A stretch of 64,000 bases of DNA. It comes from Pseudomonas sp. BN102 (GTDB lineage: Bacteria > Pseudomonadota > Gammaproteobacteria > Pseudomonadales > Pseudomonadaceae). Shown in pieces: positions 27,970 through 36,136 of the stretch. Both the position numbers and the translations under genes were made by a program. Positions within the stretch are counted from its first letter, which is position 1. Every line of letters starts with the position of its first letter. Where the stretch lies: contig NZ_SSON01000070.1 of the NCBI RefSeq assembly GCF_029871245.1, forward strand, positions 62,001 through 126,000, written 5' to 3'. The notes beneath the pieces were generated by a model that worked only from the letters and a program-made list of their open reading frames with translations, ran no database searches and was not told the origin of the DNA.

Positions 27970-29061
27970 ATGTCGGCCAAGAAGAAGCCCGTAAGCACCC
28001 CGCTGCATCTGCTGCAACAGCTTTCCAACAGCCTCATCGAACACCTTGAAAACGCCTGCACGCAAGCAGCGGTCGACGCCGAAAAATTGCTGGCCAAGCT
28101 GGAGAAACAGCGTGGCAAGGCCCAGGACAAACTCCACGCTGCACGCGTCAAGCTGCAGGACGCGGCCAAGGCCGGCAAAGCCAAGGCGCAAGCCAAGGCC
28201 AAGGACAGCATCGGCGAACTCGAGTCGCTGCTGGACACCGTGAAGAATCGCCAGGCCGAAACCCGAGCCTATATCGCGCAGCTCAAGCGTGACTCCCAGG
28301 AGAGCCTGAAGCTCGCCCAGGGCGTCGGCAAAGTGCGTGAAGCCGCCAGCAAGGCCTTGACCACCCGCGCCGCCAAACCGGCCGCAGCTGCCAAGCCCGC
28401 TGCGAAACCTGCCGCCAAGCCGGTCGCCAAAGTCGCAGCGGCCAAGCCCGCCGCTAAAGCTGCAGCCAAACCGGCCGCCAGGCCCGCCGCTAAAGCCGCA
28501 GCCAAGCCTGCTGTGAAGCCGGTTGCCAAGGCCGCGGCCAAACCTGCTGCTGCCAAGCCCGCAGCGAAACCCGCCGCCAAGCCCGCCGCAAAAGCCGCAG
28601 CCAAGCCTGCTGCGAAGCCGGTTGCCAAGGCCGCCGCCAAACCTGCTGCTAAACCGGCTGCGAAGCCAGCAGCCAGGACCGCTGCAGCCAAACCCGCTGC
28701 TAAAGCTGCAGCCAAGCCTGCTGTGAAACCTGCAGCCAAGGCCGCCGCCAAGCCCGCCGCCAAGCCGGCAGCCAAACCTGCGGCGAAACCGGCAGCGACC
28801 GCCGCCGCCAAGCCCGCTGCAAAACCGGCTGCCAAGCCCGCGGTGAAGAAAGCCCCGGCCAAGCCCACCGCCGCCAAGCCCGCCGCTACTCCGGCCAAGC
28901 CCGTTGCAGCCAAGCCGGCCGGTACTCCGGTGAACTTGGCTGCAGCCGTCAAGTCGGCTACCGGCGCTGCTCCGGCCGCTCCGGCGGTACCCGCCGCCGC
29001 TCCGGTCGCCAGCGTGGCTCCGGCCAGCAACAGCGCCGCACCGACCTCGCAGTCGAACTAA
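27970..29061 (+). CDS. algP: Histone H1-like alginate regulatory protein AlgP
   Basis: 363-aa basic DNA-binding protein (AlgR3). In P. aeruginosa it affects algD transcription and its repeat tract changes length in mucoid conversion. The N terminus (about 1-130) is helical and Lys-rich (STPLHLLQQLSNSLIEHLENACTQAA...). From about residue 133 to 310 the protein is an almost pure KPAA/KAAA/KPVAK repeat, the histone H1-tail type. The last 50 residues are Ala/Pro/Val-rich without Lys. CAGGAGGC precedes ATG 27970; an in-frame upstream extension exists but has no ribosome-binding site. The 3' end overlaps the convergent TIGR02444 gene by 4 bases. Confidence 0.95.
   Translation: MSAKKKPVSTPLHLLQQLSNSLIEHLENACTQAAVDAEKLLAKLEKQRGKAQDKLHAARVKLQDAAKAGKAKAQAKAKDSIGELESLLDTVKNRQAETRAYIAQLKRDSQESLKLAQGVGKVREAASKALTTRAAKPAAAAKPAAKPAAKPVAKVAAAKPAAKAAAKPAARPAAKAAAKPAVKPVAKAAAKPAAAKPAAKPAAKPAAKAAAKPAAKPVAKAAAKPAAKPAAKPAARTAAAKPAAKAAAKPAVKPAAKAAAKPAAKPAAKPAAKPAATAAAKPAAKPAAKPAVKKAPAKPTAAKPAATPAKPVAAKPAGTPVNLAAAVKSATGAAPAAPAVPAAAPVASVAPASNSAAPTSQSN
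28366..28900. repeat. algP KPAA-coding tandem repeat tract
   Basis: Imperfect 12-base units of the type GCCAAGCCCGCC encode AKPA/KPAA across about 535 bases. On top of this lies a higher-order repeat: 28495-28551 and 28594-28650 are 57-base copies with 2 differences at an offset of 99 bases, coding AAAKPAxKPVAKAAAKPAA. A third, more diverged copy begins near 28705. Codons alternate between AAG/AAA and between GCC/GCT/GCA, which keeps the units from being identical. Confidence 0.9.
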
Positions 29062-29522
29062 GGCGCCAGGGCCGCGGCGCGCAGCAGATCCAGCGCGTCG
29101 CGGTCCAATCCCTCCGGCCTCGGGGCGCAGCCCTGGAGCCAGTCCTGCAACTGCTCCGCTTCGTCTCCGGGCCAGCCGGCGGCTACCTGCTCAAGCCGCG
29201 CCAGCAGCTCGCGCTCGGCGTCCAGTTCGATTGCCTTGATCCGCTCCCTCAGCCCGGCCAGGGCCGGGTCGACTTGCGCCTGCGTGCGCCAGGCCTGCCG
29301 CAGCGAACGCAGGGGCTTTACCACCTGTTCCTGCCAGGGCTCGCAAAGTTCTTTCAGGGTGTCCGCCCGCGTCGCCGCGAAGGCTGTGCCGCGTCGACCC
29401 AGCCAGCAGGCGCAGAGCAGCAGGCAGACGTCGGCGCCGCCCGCTTGCAGGCGCAGGCAGGCTTGCTCCACGCCGGGCTGGGCATAGAGGCGCAGGGCAA
29501 AGGTCCACAGGTCTGAAGGCAT
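29058..29522 (-). CDS. TIGR02444/DUF2390 family protein
   Basis: 154-aa protein of the TIGR02444 (DUF2390) family, function unknown, usually next to the algP-ABC-F region in pseudomonads. Seen: the family start LWTFALRLYAQPGVEQACLRLQ, then GADVCLLLCACWLGRRG, and the conserved WQEQVVKPLRSLRQAWR. Predicted all-helical, no signal or membrane helix. The ATG at 29522 is separated from the divergent ABC-F gene by only 50 bases, so the two probably share a compact promoter region. The stop overlaps algP by 4 bases in a convergent arrangement. Confidence 0.83.
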   Translation of the reverse strand: MPSDLWTFALRLYAQPGVEQACLRLQAGGADVCLLLCACWLGRRGTAFAATRADTLKELCEPWQEQVVKPLRSLRQAWRTQAQVDPALAGLRERIKAIELDAERELLARLEQVAAGWPGDEAEQLQDWLQGCAPRPEGLDRDALDLLRAAALAP

Positions 29523-29572
29523 GGTGCTCCCCGGGCGGTGGGGCGGCGAAGCTGATAAACTCCGCCGCCATC

Positions 29573-31483
29573 ATGATCCGACTGCAAAATCTCACTCTAC
29601 AGCGTGGTCCGCAGCGCCTGCTAGAAAGCGCTGAACTGACCCTGCACGCCGGCCAGAGGGCCGGCCTCATCGGCGCCAACGGTGCCGGCAAGTCCAGCCT
29701 GTTCGCCCTGCTGCGTGGCGAGCTGGGGCCGGATGCCGGTGACTGCCAGCTGCCCGCCGACTGGCGCATCGCCCACATGCGCCAGGAAGTGGACAACCTG
29801 GAGCGCCTGGCCGTGGACTACGTACTCGATGGCGACCAGCACCTGCGCCAGGTACAGCGCGACCTGGCCGCTGCCGAAGCGAGCCACGACGGCACCGCCA
29901 TCGCCCGCCTGCACAGCGAGCTGGACAGTGCCGACGGCTACACGGCAGACGCCCGCGCGCGAAAGCTGCTGGCCGGCCTCGGCTTCACCAGCGAGCAGAT
30001 GGATCGCCGTGTCGGCGACTTCTCCGGCGGCTGGCGGATGCGCCTCAACCTGGCCCAGGCGCTGATGTGCCCGTCCGAGTTGCTGCTGCTCGACGAACCG
30101 ACCAACCACCTCGACCTTGACGCGATCCTCTGGCTGGAGGAGTGGCTCAAGGGCTACCCCGGCACCTTGCTGCTGATCTCCCACGACCGCGACTTCCTCG
30201 ATGCGGTGGTCGATCACGTGGTGCACCTGGAGCAACGCAAGCTGACCCTCTACCGCGGCGGCTACTCGGCCTTCGAGCGCACCCGCGCCGAACGCCTGGC
30301 GCAGCAGCAGCAGGCGTACGAAAAGCAGCAAGCGCAGCGCGCGCACATGGAAAAGTTCATCGCCCGCTTCAAGGCGCAGGCCACCAAGGCGCGCCAGGCA
30401 CAGAGCCGGATCAAGGCTCTGGAGCGCCTCGAGGAGCTGGCACCGGCGCATATCGATTCACCCTTCGATTTCAGCTTCCGCGAGTCGGACAAGATCTCCA
30501 GTCCGTTGCTCAATCTCTCCGAAGCGCGTCTGGGCTATGGCGACAAGACGGTACTGGAGAAGCTCAAGATGCAGCTGGTGCCCGGTGCGCGCATCGGCCT
30601 GCTGGGCCCCAACGGCGCCGGCAAGTCGACCCTGATCAAGACCCTGTCCGGTGACCTGGGGCTGCTCGCCGGCGAACTGGGCTGCGGCGAAAACCTCGCC
30701 ATCGGCTACTTCGCCCAGCACCAGCTCGACTCCCTGGATCCCAAGGCCAGTCCTTTGCTGCACCTGCAGCGGCTGGCGCCGAGCGAACGCGAGCAAACCC
30801 TGCGCGACTTCATAGGCGGCTTCGACTTCCGTGGCGATCGCTGCGACGAGCCGGTGCTGAACTTCTCCGGTGGCGAGAAGGCGCGCTTGGCCCTGGCCCT
30901 GATCGCCTGGCAGAAGCCCAACCTGTTGCTGCTCGACGAACCGACCAACCACCTCGACCTGGAAATGCGCCTGGCGCTGACCATGGCGCTGCAGGAATTC
31001 TCCGGCGCTGTGGTGGTGGTGTCCCACGATCGGCACCTGCTGAAGAGCACCACCGACGAATTCCTGCTGGTGGCCGACGGTCGCGTGCAGGTCTTCGATG
31101 GCGATCTCGACGACTACGCCCGCTGGCTGGTGGATTTCCGCGCGCGTCAGGCCCCGGTGGCAAGTGCGCCGGTGAGCTCTGACAAGACCGACAAGCGCGC
31201 CCAGCGCCAGGCCGCCGCCGCGCTGCGCCAGCAACTGGCCCCGCACAAGCGCGAAGCCGAGAAGCTGGAAAAGGACCTGGGCAAACTGCATGAGCAACTG
31301 GCCAAGGTCGAAACCCGCCTGGGCGATTCCGCGCTCTACGAGGCGGCGCGCAAGGACGAACTGCGCGACCTGCTGGCTGAGCAGGCGCGCCTGAAGGCCC
31401 GCGAGGCTGAACTGGAAGAGGCCTGGCTCCTGGCCCTGGAAAGCCTGGAGGAGCTGCAGCGGCAACTGGAGGCCGCGGATTGA
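29573..31483 (+). CDS. ABC-F family ATPase (YheS-like)
   Basis: 636-aa soluble protein with two ABC domains and no membrane segment. ABC-F proteins bind the ribosomal E site and affect translation; YheS resolves certain stalled ribosomes in E. coli. Domain 1 has Walker A GANGAGKSS (about 35-43), signature FSGGWRMRLNLAQAL and Walker B LLLLDEPTNHLDLD. The interdomain linker (about 240-310) is the basic, Gln-rich helical arm. Domain 2 has GPNGAGKST, FSGGEKARLALALI and LLLLDEPTNHLDLE. A C-terminal coiled coil (about 540-636) is typical of YheS and Uup. The stop overlaps the next gene by one base (TGATG). Confidence 0.93.
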   Translation: MIRLQNLTLQRGPQRLLESAELTLHAGQRAGLIGANGAGKSSLFALLRGELGPDAGDCQLPADWRIAHMRQEVDNLERLAVDYVLDGDQHLRQVQRDLAAAEASHDGTAIARLHSELDSADGYTADARARKLLAGLGFTSEQMDRRVGDFSGGWRMRLNLAQALMCPSELLLLDEPTNHLDLDAILWLEEWLKGYPGTLLLISHDRDFLDAVVDHVVHLEQRKLTLYRGGYSAFERTRAERLAQQQQAYEKQQAQRAHMEKFIARFKAQATKARQAQSRIKALERLEELAPAHIDSPFDFSFRESDKISSPLLNLSEARLGYGDKTVLEKLKMQLVPGARIGLLGPNGAGKSTLIKTLSGDLGLLAGELGCGENLAIGYFAQHQLDSLDPKASPLLHLQRLAPSEREQTLRDFIGGFDFRGDRCDEPVLNFSGGEKARLALALIAWQKPNLLLLDEPTNHLDLEMRLALTMALQEFSGAVVVVSHDRHLLKSTTDEFLLVADGRVQVFDGDLDDYARWLVDFRARQAPVASAPVSSDKTDKRAQRQAAAALRQQLAPHKREAEKLEKDLGKLHEQLAKVETRLGDSALYEAARKDELRDLLAEQARLKAREAELEEAWLLALESLEELQRQLEAAD

Positions 31484-32022
31484 TGGATGACCTGCAACTC
31501 TTGACCGCCTGGAGCGAGCCGTTGATCCGCGCTGCGCAGGTTCTGCTGATCCTGCTGCTGGCCTGGCTGGTGCAGCGGATCGTCACCCGCGGCATCTCCC
31601 GCCTCGGTCAACGCTACCCGCAGCTGCCCCAGGAGTTGCTGATGCCCCTGCGCGGGCTGCTGCGCTGGATGATCCTCGGCAGCGCCTTCATGCTGGTGCT
31701 GGAACGCTTCGGCGTTTCGGCCGAGGTGCTCTGGGCCGCGCTGACCGGCTTCACCGCGGTGGCGGCGGTAGCCTTCTTCGCCATCTGGAGCGTGCTCTCC
31801 AACATGTTCTGCGCGGTGCTGATCTTCTCCCTCGGGCCGTTCCGCATGGGCGATCAGGTGGAAGTGGTCGAAAGCGCCGACAAGCCCGGCGTGAAGGGCA
31901 GGGTGATTGCCATCAACCTGTTCTACACCACCCTCGAGGACCTCAGCGAAGGCAATCACGGGGCGGTGGTGCAGGTTCCCAATAGCCTGTTCTTCCAGAA
32001 GTCCGTGCGCCGTTGGCGTTAA
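31483..32022 (+). CDS. Short MscS-family mechanosensitive channel protein
   Basis: 179-aa inner-membrane protein. Three hydrophobic segments (about 15-38, 55-75 and 84-113) precede the MscS beta domain, with GDQVEVV at 124-130, GRVIAINLFYTTLED and VVQVPNSLFFQKSVRR. It lacks the large C-terminal alpha/beta vestibule of E. coli MscS (286 aa), a known short subtype. It opens with ATG 31483 overlapping the ABC-F stop by one base, so it is translationally coupled to that gene. Gating by membrane tension is inferred from family. It is followed by a LysE exporter after 73 bases. Confidence 0.88.
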   Translation: MDDLQLLTAWSEPLIRAAQVLLILLLAWLVQRIVTRGISRLGQRYPQLPQELLMPLRGLLRWMILGSAFMLVLERFGVSAEVLWAALTGFTAVAAVAFFAIWSVLSNMFCAVLIFSLGPFRMGDQVEVVESADKPGVKGRVIAINLFYTTLEDLSEGNHGAVVQVPNSLFFQKSVRRWR

Positions 32023-32095
32023 AGGTACTGGGCAGGCGTTTTGCCGAGAGGTAGGCTGAGCGGCCTGCCCTTTTCCGCTTTTAGAGGTATCTGCC

Positions 32096-32728
32096 ATGGC
32101 GCTCCAGACCTGGCTCGCTTTCCTGGTTGCCTGTTGGGTGATCAGCCTGTCGCCGGGTGCCGGTGCCATCGCTTCCATGTCTTCCGGCCTGCAGTATGGC
32201 TTCTGGCGCGGCTACTGGAATGCCCTCGGCCTGCAACTGGGCCTGGCGCTGCAGATCGCCATCGTTGCCGCCGGCGTCGGCGCCATCCTCGCCGCCTCCG
32301 CCCTGGCCTTCAGCCTGATCAAGTGGTTTGGCGTGGCCTATCTGGTCTATCTGGCGGTCAAGCAGTGGAAGGCGTTGCCCAGTGAGCTTGCGAACGACTC
32401 CGCCGAGCGGCCCATCGGCCGTCCGCTGAGCCTGGTGCTGCGCGGCTTCCTGGTGAACTTCAGCAACCCCAAGGCGATCGTCTTCATGCTCGCTGTGCTG
32501 CCGCAGTTCATCGACCCCCACGCACCGCTGGTGAAGCAGTACCTGGTGATGGGCGTCACCATGATCTGCGTCGACCTCATCGTCATGGCCGGCTATACCG
32601 GCCTCGCCGCCCGCGTCCTGCGCCTGCTGCGCACGCCGCGCCAGCAGCGGGTGATGAACCGCAGTTTCGCTGCCCTGTTCGTCGGCGCCGCGGCGCTGCT
32701 GGCCACGGTGCGACGCGCGGCCGCCTGA
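32096..32728 (+). CDS. LysE/RhtB-family amino-acid exporter
   Basis: 210-aa inner-membrane exporter with about six helices. RhtB-type proteins export homoserine, threonine or related metabolites; the substrate here is unknown. Seen: the family start WLAFLVACWVISLSPGAGAIASMSSGLQYGFWRG, with SPGPxx replaced by SPGAGA, then KWFGVAYLVYLAVKQW, and FLVNFSNPKAIVFMLAVLPQFI, the conserved NPK motif. It ends in a basic tail. AGAGGTATCTGCC precedes ATG 32096. A strong hairpin follows at 32741. Confidence 0.9.
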   Translation: MALQTWLAFLVACWVISLSPGAGAIASMSSGLQYGFWRGYWNALGLQLGLALQIAIVAAGVGAILAASALAFSLIKWFGVAYLVYLAVKQWKALPSELANDSAERPIGRPLSLVLRGFLVNFSNPKAIVFMLAVLPQFIDPHAPLVKQYLVMGVTMICVDLIVMAGYTGLAARVLRLLRTPRQQRVMNRSFAALFVGAAALLATVRRAAA

Positions 32729-32740
32729 GGCGGCTGCCTT

Positions 32741-32769
32741 CCGGCGAGCGTCCGCTCGCCGGGTTCCTT
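32741..32769 (+). terminator. Probable terminator after the LysE exporter
   Basis: CCGGCGAGC-GTCC-GCTCGCCGG is a perfect 9-bp stem, followed by GTTCCTTT. The downstream T-run is interrupted by CC, so efficiency is uncertain. Confidence 0.6.
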
Positions 32770-32930
32770 TCTGTCGAAAGCCTTTCCTCCGGTCTCCTCG
32801 CGGTCCTTGCTGATATTTGTCAACGCCCGATGGCGTGTGGCCTGCAGCCGAATTCTACGGCCAGGCTTCGCAAGGAATTCGCATGTTTGGGGTTGAGCTG
32901 GATCGTTAGGAGGGTAACAATTCCGCTCCC

Positions 32931-32949
32931 CATTCTCATTTGAGATTGA
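32931..32949 (+). promoter_or_regulatory. Possible Fur-box-like site upstream of the FTR1 gene
   Basis: CATTCTCATTTGAGATTGA ends 3 bases before the start codon at 32953 and includes ATTCTCATT, a common half of Pseudomonas Fur boxes. A second half is weak. The product is an iron permease, so Fur control would make sense. This rests on partial consensus. Confidence 0.35.
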
Positions 32950-32952
32950 CTC

Positions 32953-34842
32953 ATGTTCCCTATTCCGAGATTGCTCGGCTGGCTGCTGATGCCGTTGATG
33001 GCGCTCTGCAGCTTCAGCCTGATGGCCGACCAGGCCGAAGGGGCCGCCCAGGCCCTGCACCTGCTCAGCTACATAGGGGCCGACTACCCGGCCACCGTGA
33101 TCGATGGCAAGGTCATCGACACCAACGAATACCGCGAACAGATCGAATTCCTCGGCGTGCTGCAGGGCCTGATCATCGCCCTGCCGGCCCGTGACGGCCA
33201 GAAGGACCTGGAGCAGGGCGTCGCCACCTTGCGCCAGGCCATCGAGTCGCACCAGGGCGGCGCCGACGTGGCGCGCCAGGCACGCCAGCTGGCCGCCCGG
33301 CTGGCGGCGGCCTATGAAGTCAGCCAGGCACCGGCCATCACCCCCGACCCGGCCCGTGGCGCGCCGCTCTATGCCCAACATTGCAGCGTTTGCCACGGCG
33401 ACGCCGGCGCCGGCGATGGTCCGGCAGGCATGGGCCTGGAGCCGCCGCCAGCCAACCTGCGCGACCAGGCGCGGATGGACCGGCTCAGCCTCTACGACCT
33501 CTACAACACCCTGGGACTGGGCGTCGAAGGCACCGACATGCCGGCCTTCACCGACCAGCTCGACGACCGTCAGCGCTGGGACCTGGCCAGCTATATCGCC
33601 GGCTTCAGCGCCGACCCTTCGGTGAAGGGCGAGGCCTTGCCGTTGGGAGAGCTGGCCGGGCGCACGCCTGAGGAGATCGGCGCCAGCCAGGGAGCCGCGG
33701 CCCAGGCGCTGTTCCGCGCCCAGCGTGCCCAGCCGCCGTTGCAGCAGCGCGGGCCCAAGGAGCTGATCGGCCACACTCGCGCCACCCTGGAGCAGAGCTT
33801 CAAGGCCTACCGCGATGGCGATGCGGACCAGGCCTACGACCTCTCGGTGGCGGCCTACCTGGAAGGTTTCGAGTTGGTGGAAAGTTCGCTCGACAACCTC
33901 GATGCCGTGCAGCGCAAGACCACCGAGCGCGCATTGATGGCCTATCGGCAGGCCCTGCAGGACCGCCAGCCGGCGGCCAAGGCGGCGCAATTGCTGGAAC
34001 AGGCGAAGGTGGAGCTGGACAAGTCCGCCGAGCTGCTCGGCGCCGATGGCCTGAGCGGCTCGCTGAGCTTCGTCTCCAGCCTGCTGATCCTGTTGCGTGA
34101 AGGCCTGGAGGCCATCTTGGTGCTGGCGGCGATCCTCGCCTTCCTGCGCAAGACCGGCCAGGAGCACGCGGTACGCAGCGTCCACGTCGGCTGGGGCCTG
34201 GCGATAGTCGCCGGCTTCGCCACCTGGGCGGTGGCGGCCTTCCTGATCGACGTCGGCGGTGCCCAGCGCGAGCTGATGGAAGGATTCACCGCGCTGTTCG
34301 CCTGCGTCATGGTGCTCTGGCTCGGTGTATGGATGCACGACCGCCGCCACGCCGCAGCCTGGCAGGATTACATCAAGGCACACCTGCTCGGCAGTAGCGG
34401 TCGCTTTGGTTTCGCCACCCTGGCGTTCTTCTCCGTGTACCGCGAGCTGTTCGAAGTCATCCTGTTCTACGAGACCCTCTGGCTACAGGCCGGCCCTGCC
34501 GGACACAGCATGGTCATCGCCGGCGCGGTGACCGCCATGGTGCTGCTGGTGGGCCTGGCCTGGGTCATCCTGCGCGGCTCGGCGAAGCTGCCTCTCGGCA
34601 CCTTCTTCACCGCCAACGCCATTCTTCTCTGTGCCCTGTCGGTGGTGTTCGCCGGCCACGGCGTGGCGGCCCTGCAGGAAGCTGGCGTACTGGGCACCCG
34701 CCCGGTGCCCTTCTTCGAGTTCGACTGGCTCGGCATCCACCCAGACGCTTACAGCCTGTCCGCCCAGGGCCTGGCGCTGCTCGCCATCGCCCTGCTCTAC
34801 GGCCGCAGCTGGCTGCGCGAACGCAGCCTGGCCCAGGCTTGA
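32953..34842 (+). CDS. Cytochrome c-FTR1 fusion iron permease
   Basis: 629-aa protein combining a periplasmic c-type cytochrome part with an FTR1-type iron permease. Seen: a signal-like N terminus (1-25), a haem c motif CSVCH at 144-148 with a likely axial Met at 197 (GTDMPAF), a helical linker (about 240-370), then about seven helices (from 375) with two REXXE iron motifs, REGLE at 382-386 and RELFE at 497-501. FTR1 permeases move Fe3+ that has just been oxidised from Fe2+; here the fused cytochrome could take the electron in place of a multicopper oxidase. The substrate and mechanism are inferred. ATG 32953 is preceded by weak Shine-Dalgarno sequence. Confidence 0.9.
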   Translation: MFPIPRLLGWLLMPLMALCSFSLMADQAEGAAQALHLLSYIGADYPATVIDGKVIDTNEYREQIEFLGVLQGLIIALPARDGQKDLEQGVATLRQAIESHQGGADVARQARQLAARLAAAYEVSQAPAITPDPARGAPLYAQHCSVCHGDAGAGDGPAGMGLEPPPANLRDQARMDRLSLYDLYNTLGLGVEGTDMPAFTDQLDDRQRWDLASYIAGFSADPSVKGEALPLGELAGRTPEEIGASQGAAAQALFRAQRAQPPLQQRGPKELIGHTRATLEQSFKAYRDGDADQAYDLSVAAYLEGFELVESSLDNLDAVQRKTTERALMAYRQALQDRQPAAKAAQLLEQAKVELDKSAELLGADGLSGSLSFVSSLLILLREGLEAILVLAAILAFLRKTGQEHAVRSVHVGWGLAIVAGFATWAVAAFLIDVGGAQRELMEGFTALFACVMVLWLGVWMHDRRHAAAWQDYIKAHLLGSSGRFGFATLAFFSVYRELFEVILFYETLWLQAGPAGHSMVIAGAVTAMVLLVGLAWVILRGSAKLPLGTFFTANAILLCALSVVFAGHGVAALQEAGVLGTRPVPFFEFDWLGIHPDAYSLSAQGLALLAIALLYGRSWLRERSLAQA

Positions 34843-34898
34843 ACCGGGGGCGGGGAGTGCGATACTTCCCGCCCTTCTTCTTTGCGTAAGGTGTTGCG

Positions 34899-35351
34899 AT
34901 GCGCGTCTGGATCGATGCCGATGCCTGCCCCCGGGCGGCCAAGGACCAGGTGATCAAGTTCGCCTTGAAGCGCAAGTTCGAGGTGGTGCTGGTGGCCGGG
35001 CAGAGCCAGGTGAAGCCAGCCTTCGCTTGCGTGCGTCTGATCGTGGTACCCAGTGGCCCGGATGCGGCCGATGACTATCTGGTGGAAAACGCCACGCCCG
35101 GCGAGCTGGTGATCTGCAGCGATGTGCCGCTGGCCGATCGCCTGGTCAAGAAGGGCGTGGCGGCCCTGGATCCGCGCGGCCGCGAGTTCGACGAGCGCAA
35201 CATGGGCGAGCGCCTGGCCGTGCGCAACCTGCTCACCGACCTGCGTGACCAGGGGCAGATGGGCGGGGGACAGGCCGCCTATGGCGAGAAGGAGCGGCAG
35301 GACTTTGCCAATGCGCTGGACAGGTTGCTGACCCGTCTGAGCCGAGCCTGA
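34899..35351 (+). CDS. UPF0178/DUF188 family protein (YaiI-like)
   Basis: 150-aa protein of the YaiI/YqxD family, which has a PIN-like nuclease fold but no proven function. Seen: the signature MRVWIDADACPRAAKDQV (residues 1-18), VVPSGPDAADDYLVENA, LVICSDVPLADRLVKKG and DPRGREFDERNMGERLAVRNL. The acidic D7, D9 and D56/D57 look like PIN metal ligands. ATG 34899 has AAGGTG upstream. It follows the FTR1 gene by 56 bases and may be in its transcript. Confidence 0.9.
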   Translation: MRVWIDADACPRAAKDQVIKFALKRKFEVVLVAGQSQVKPAFACVRLIVVPSGPDAADDYLVENATPGELVICSDVPLADRLVKKGVAALDPRGREFDERNMGERLAVRNLLTDLRDQGQMGGGQAAYGEKERQDFANALDRLLTRLSRA

Positions 35352-35386
35352 CTTAGGCGCCTTGCGTCATCCACCGGCCCTGGCTC

Positions 35387-35475
35387 GTAGGGTGCGCCAT
35401 GCGCACCAACAGCGGAGGTAGGAACTGGGTCCGGTGTAATCCTCGGCTCCGCCTGGTGCGCGTAGCGCACCCTAC
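35387..35475. repeat. GTAGGGTGCGC-family inverted repeat, copy 2
   Basis: Arms 35387-35408 and 35454-35475 are inverted copies of GTAGGGTGCGCCATGCGCACCA with a few mismatches, around 45 bases. The same family is at 25159 and 49584. It separates the convergent YaiI-like and thioesterase genes. Confidence 0.75.
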
Positions 35476-35492
35476 CGATTCGGCATGGCGGC

Positions 35493-35516
35493 CTTCGCGA
35501 GTGAGTTCGCTGCCAC
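35493..35516. repeat. Single REP-like palindrome
   Basis: CTTCGCGAGTGAGTTCGCTGCCAC has the CTTCGCGA...TTCGC wording of the Pseudomonas REP family also seen at 6504 and 13628. It lies directly behind the 35387 repeat and before the thioesterase stop. Confidence 0.45.
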
Positions 35517-35532
35517 GGATTCAGCACTTTGC

Positions 35533-36003
35533 TCAGCCGCAGAGGTAGGTACCGGTCCCCACCGCCACCAGGGTACCGTCGTCGGCGTGCAGCTCCGAGC
35601 GCACGACCGCGACCTTGTTACCCGAGCGCAGCAGCACGGCGGTGGCGGTGAAGTGCTTGCCACGGCCGGGACGCAGGTAGTCAATACGCAGGTCGATGGT
35701 GCCGAGCTTGGACAGCCGCGCCATGCGTTCCGACGTGGATAAGTGCTGATGCCGCTCGAAGGCGCCGATCAGCGCCATGGCGCCGCCGACCACGTCGAGC
35801 AGGCTGGAGATCACCCCGCCGTGGAGGATGCCCTGGACGAAGTTGCCGATCAGCTCGTCCTTCATCGGCAGGTGCATCACCACCTTCCCGGTGTTCATCT
35901 CGCCGAGCTGGATGCCGAGCACGCGGTTGAAGGGGATGCGTTCGAAGAAGCCGGCGACGGCCTGCTGCAGTTCGGGGGTAAGGACGAAGTCGGTCTGGCT
36001 CAT
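35533..36003 (-). CDS. Hotdog-fold thioesterase (YigI-like)
   Basis: 156-aa PaaI/YigI-type thioesterase, likely acting on acyl-CoA. Seen: GILHGGVISSLLDVVGG, where HGG-x8-D is the active-site helix of this fold, and TIDLRIDYLRPGRG, the conserved strand. The N terminus TPELQQAVAGFFERIPFNRVLGIQLGE fits the YigI group. Family members hydrolyse medium- to long-chain acyl-CoA; the substrate here is unknown. GGAG lies upstream of ATG 36003. It is separated from the elbB gene by 133 bases and is on the same strand. Confidence 0.88.
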   Translation of the reverse strand: MSQTDFVLTPELQQAVAGFFERIPFNRVLGIQLGEMNTGKVVMHLPMKDELIGNFVQGILHGGVISSLLDVVGGAMALIGAFERHQHLSTSERMARLSKLGTIDLRIDYLRPGRGKHFTATAVLLRSGNKVAVVRSELHADDGTLVAVGTGTYLCG

Positions 36004-36136
36004 GGCGGCTCCTGGAGGCGTTTAGGCTGCGACGCTGAAGCAGAAACGGCCGGGACGCCAGAGGGGCGGCGGGAGAGGCGGGTGGATTGGCCGGATCGGC
36101 ACGGGGCGGGCAGCCGGCGCTACCCGCCCGAACCCA

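Noticed and set aside
28366-28900. CRISPR-like array
   Set aside because: Units are 12 bases, protein-coding in frame and without spacers, so this is the algP repeat and not a CRISPR.
28269-29030. A 253-codon minus-strand frame of Ala/Gly/Leu opposite algP
   Set aside because: It is the mirror of the KPAA repeat. The repetition makes an open frame inevitable, and there is no ribosome-binding site.
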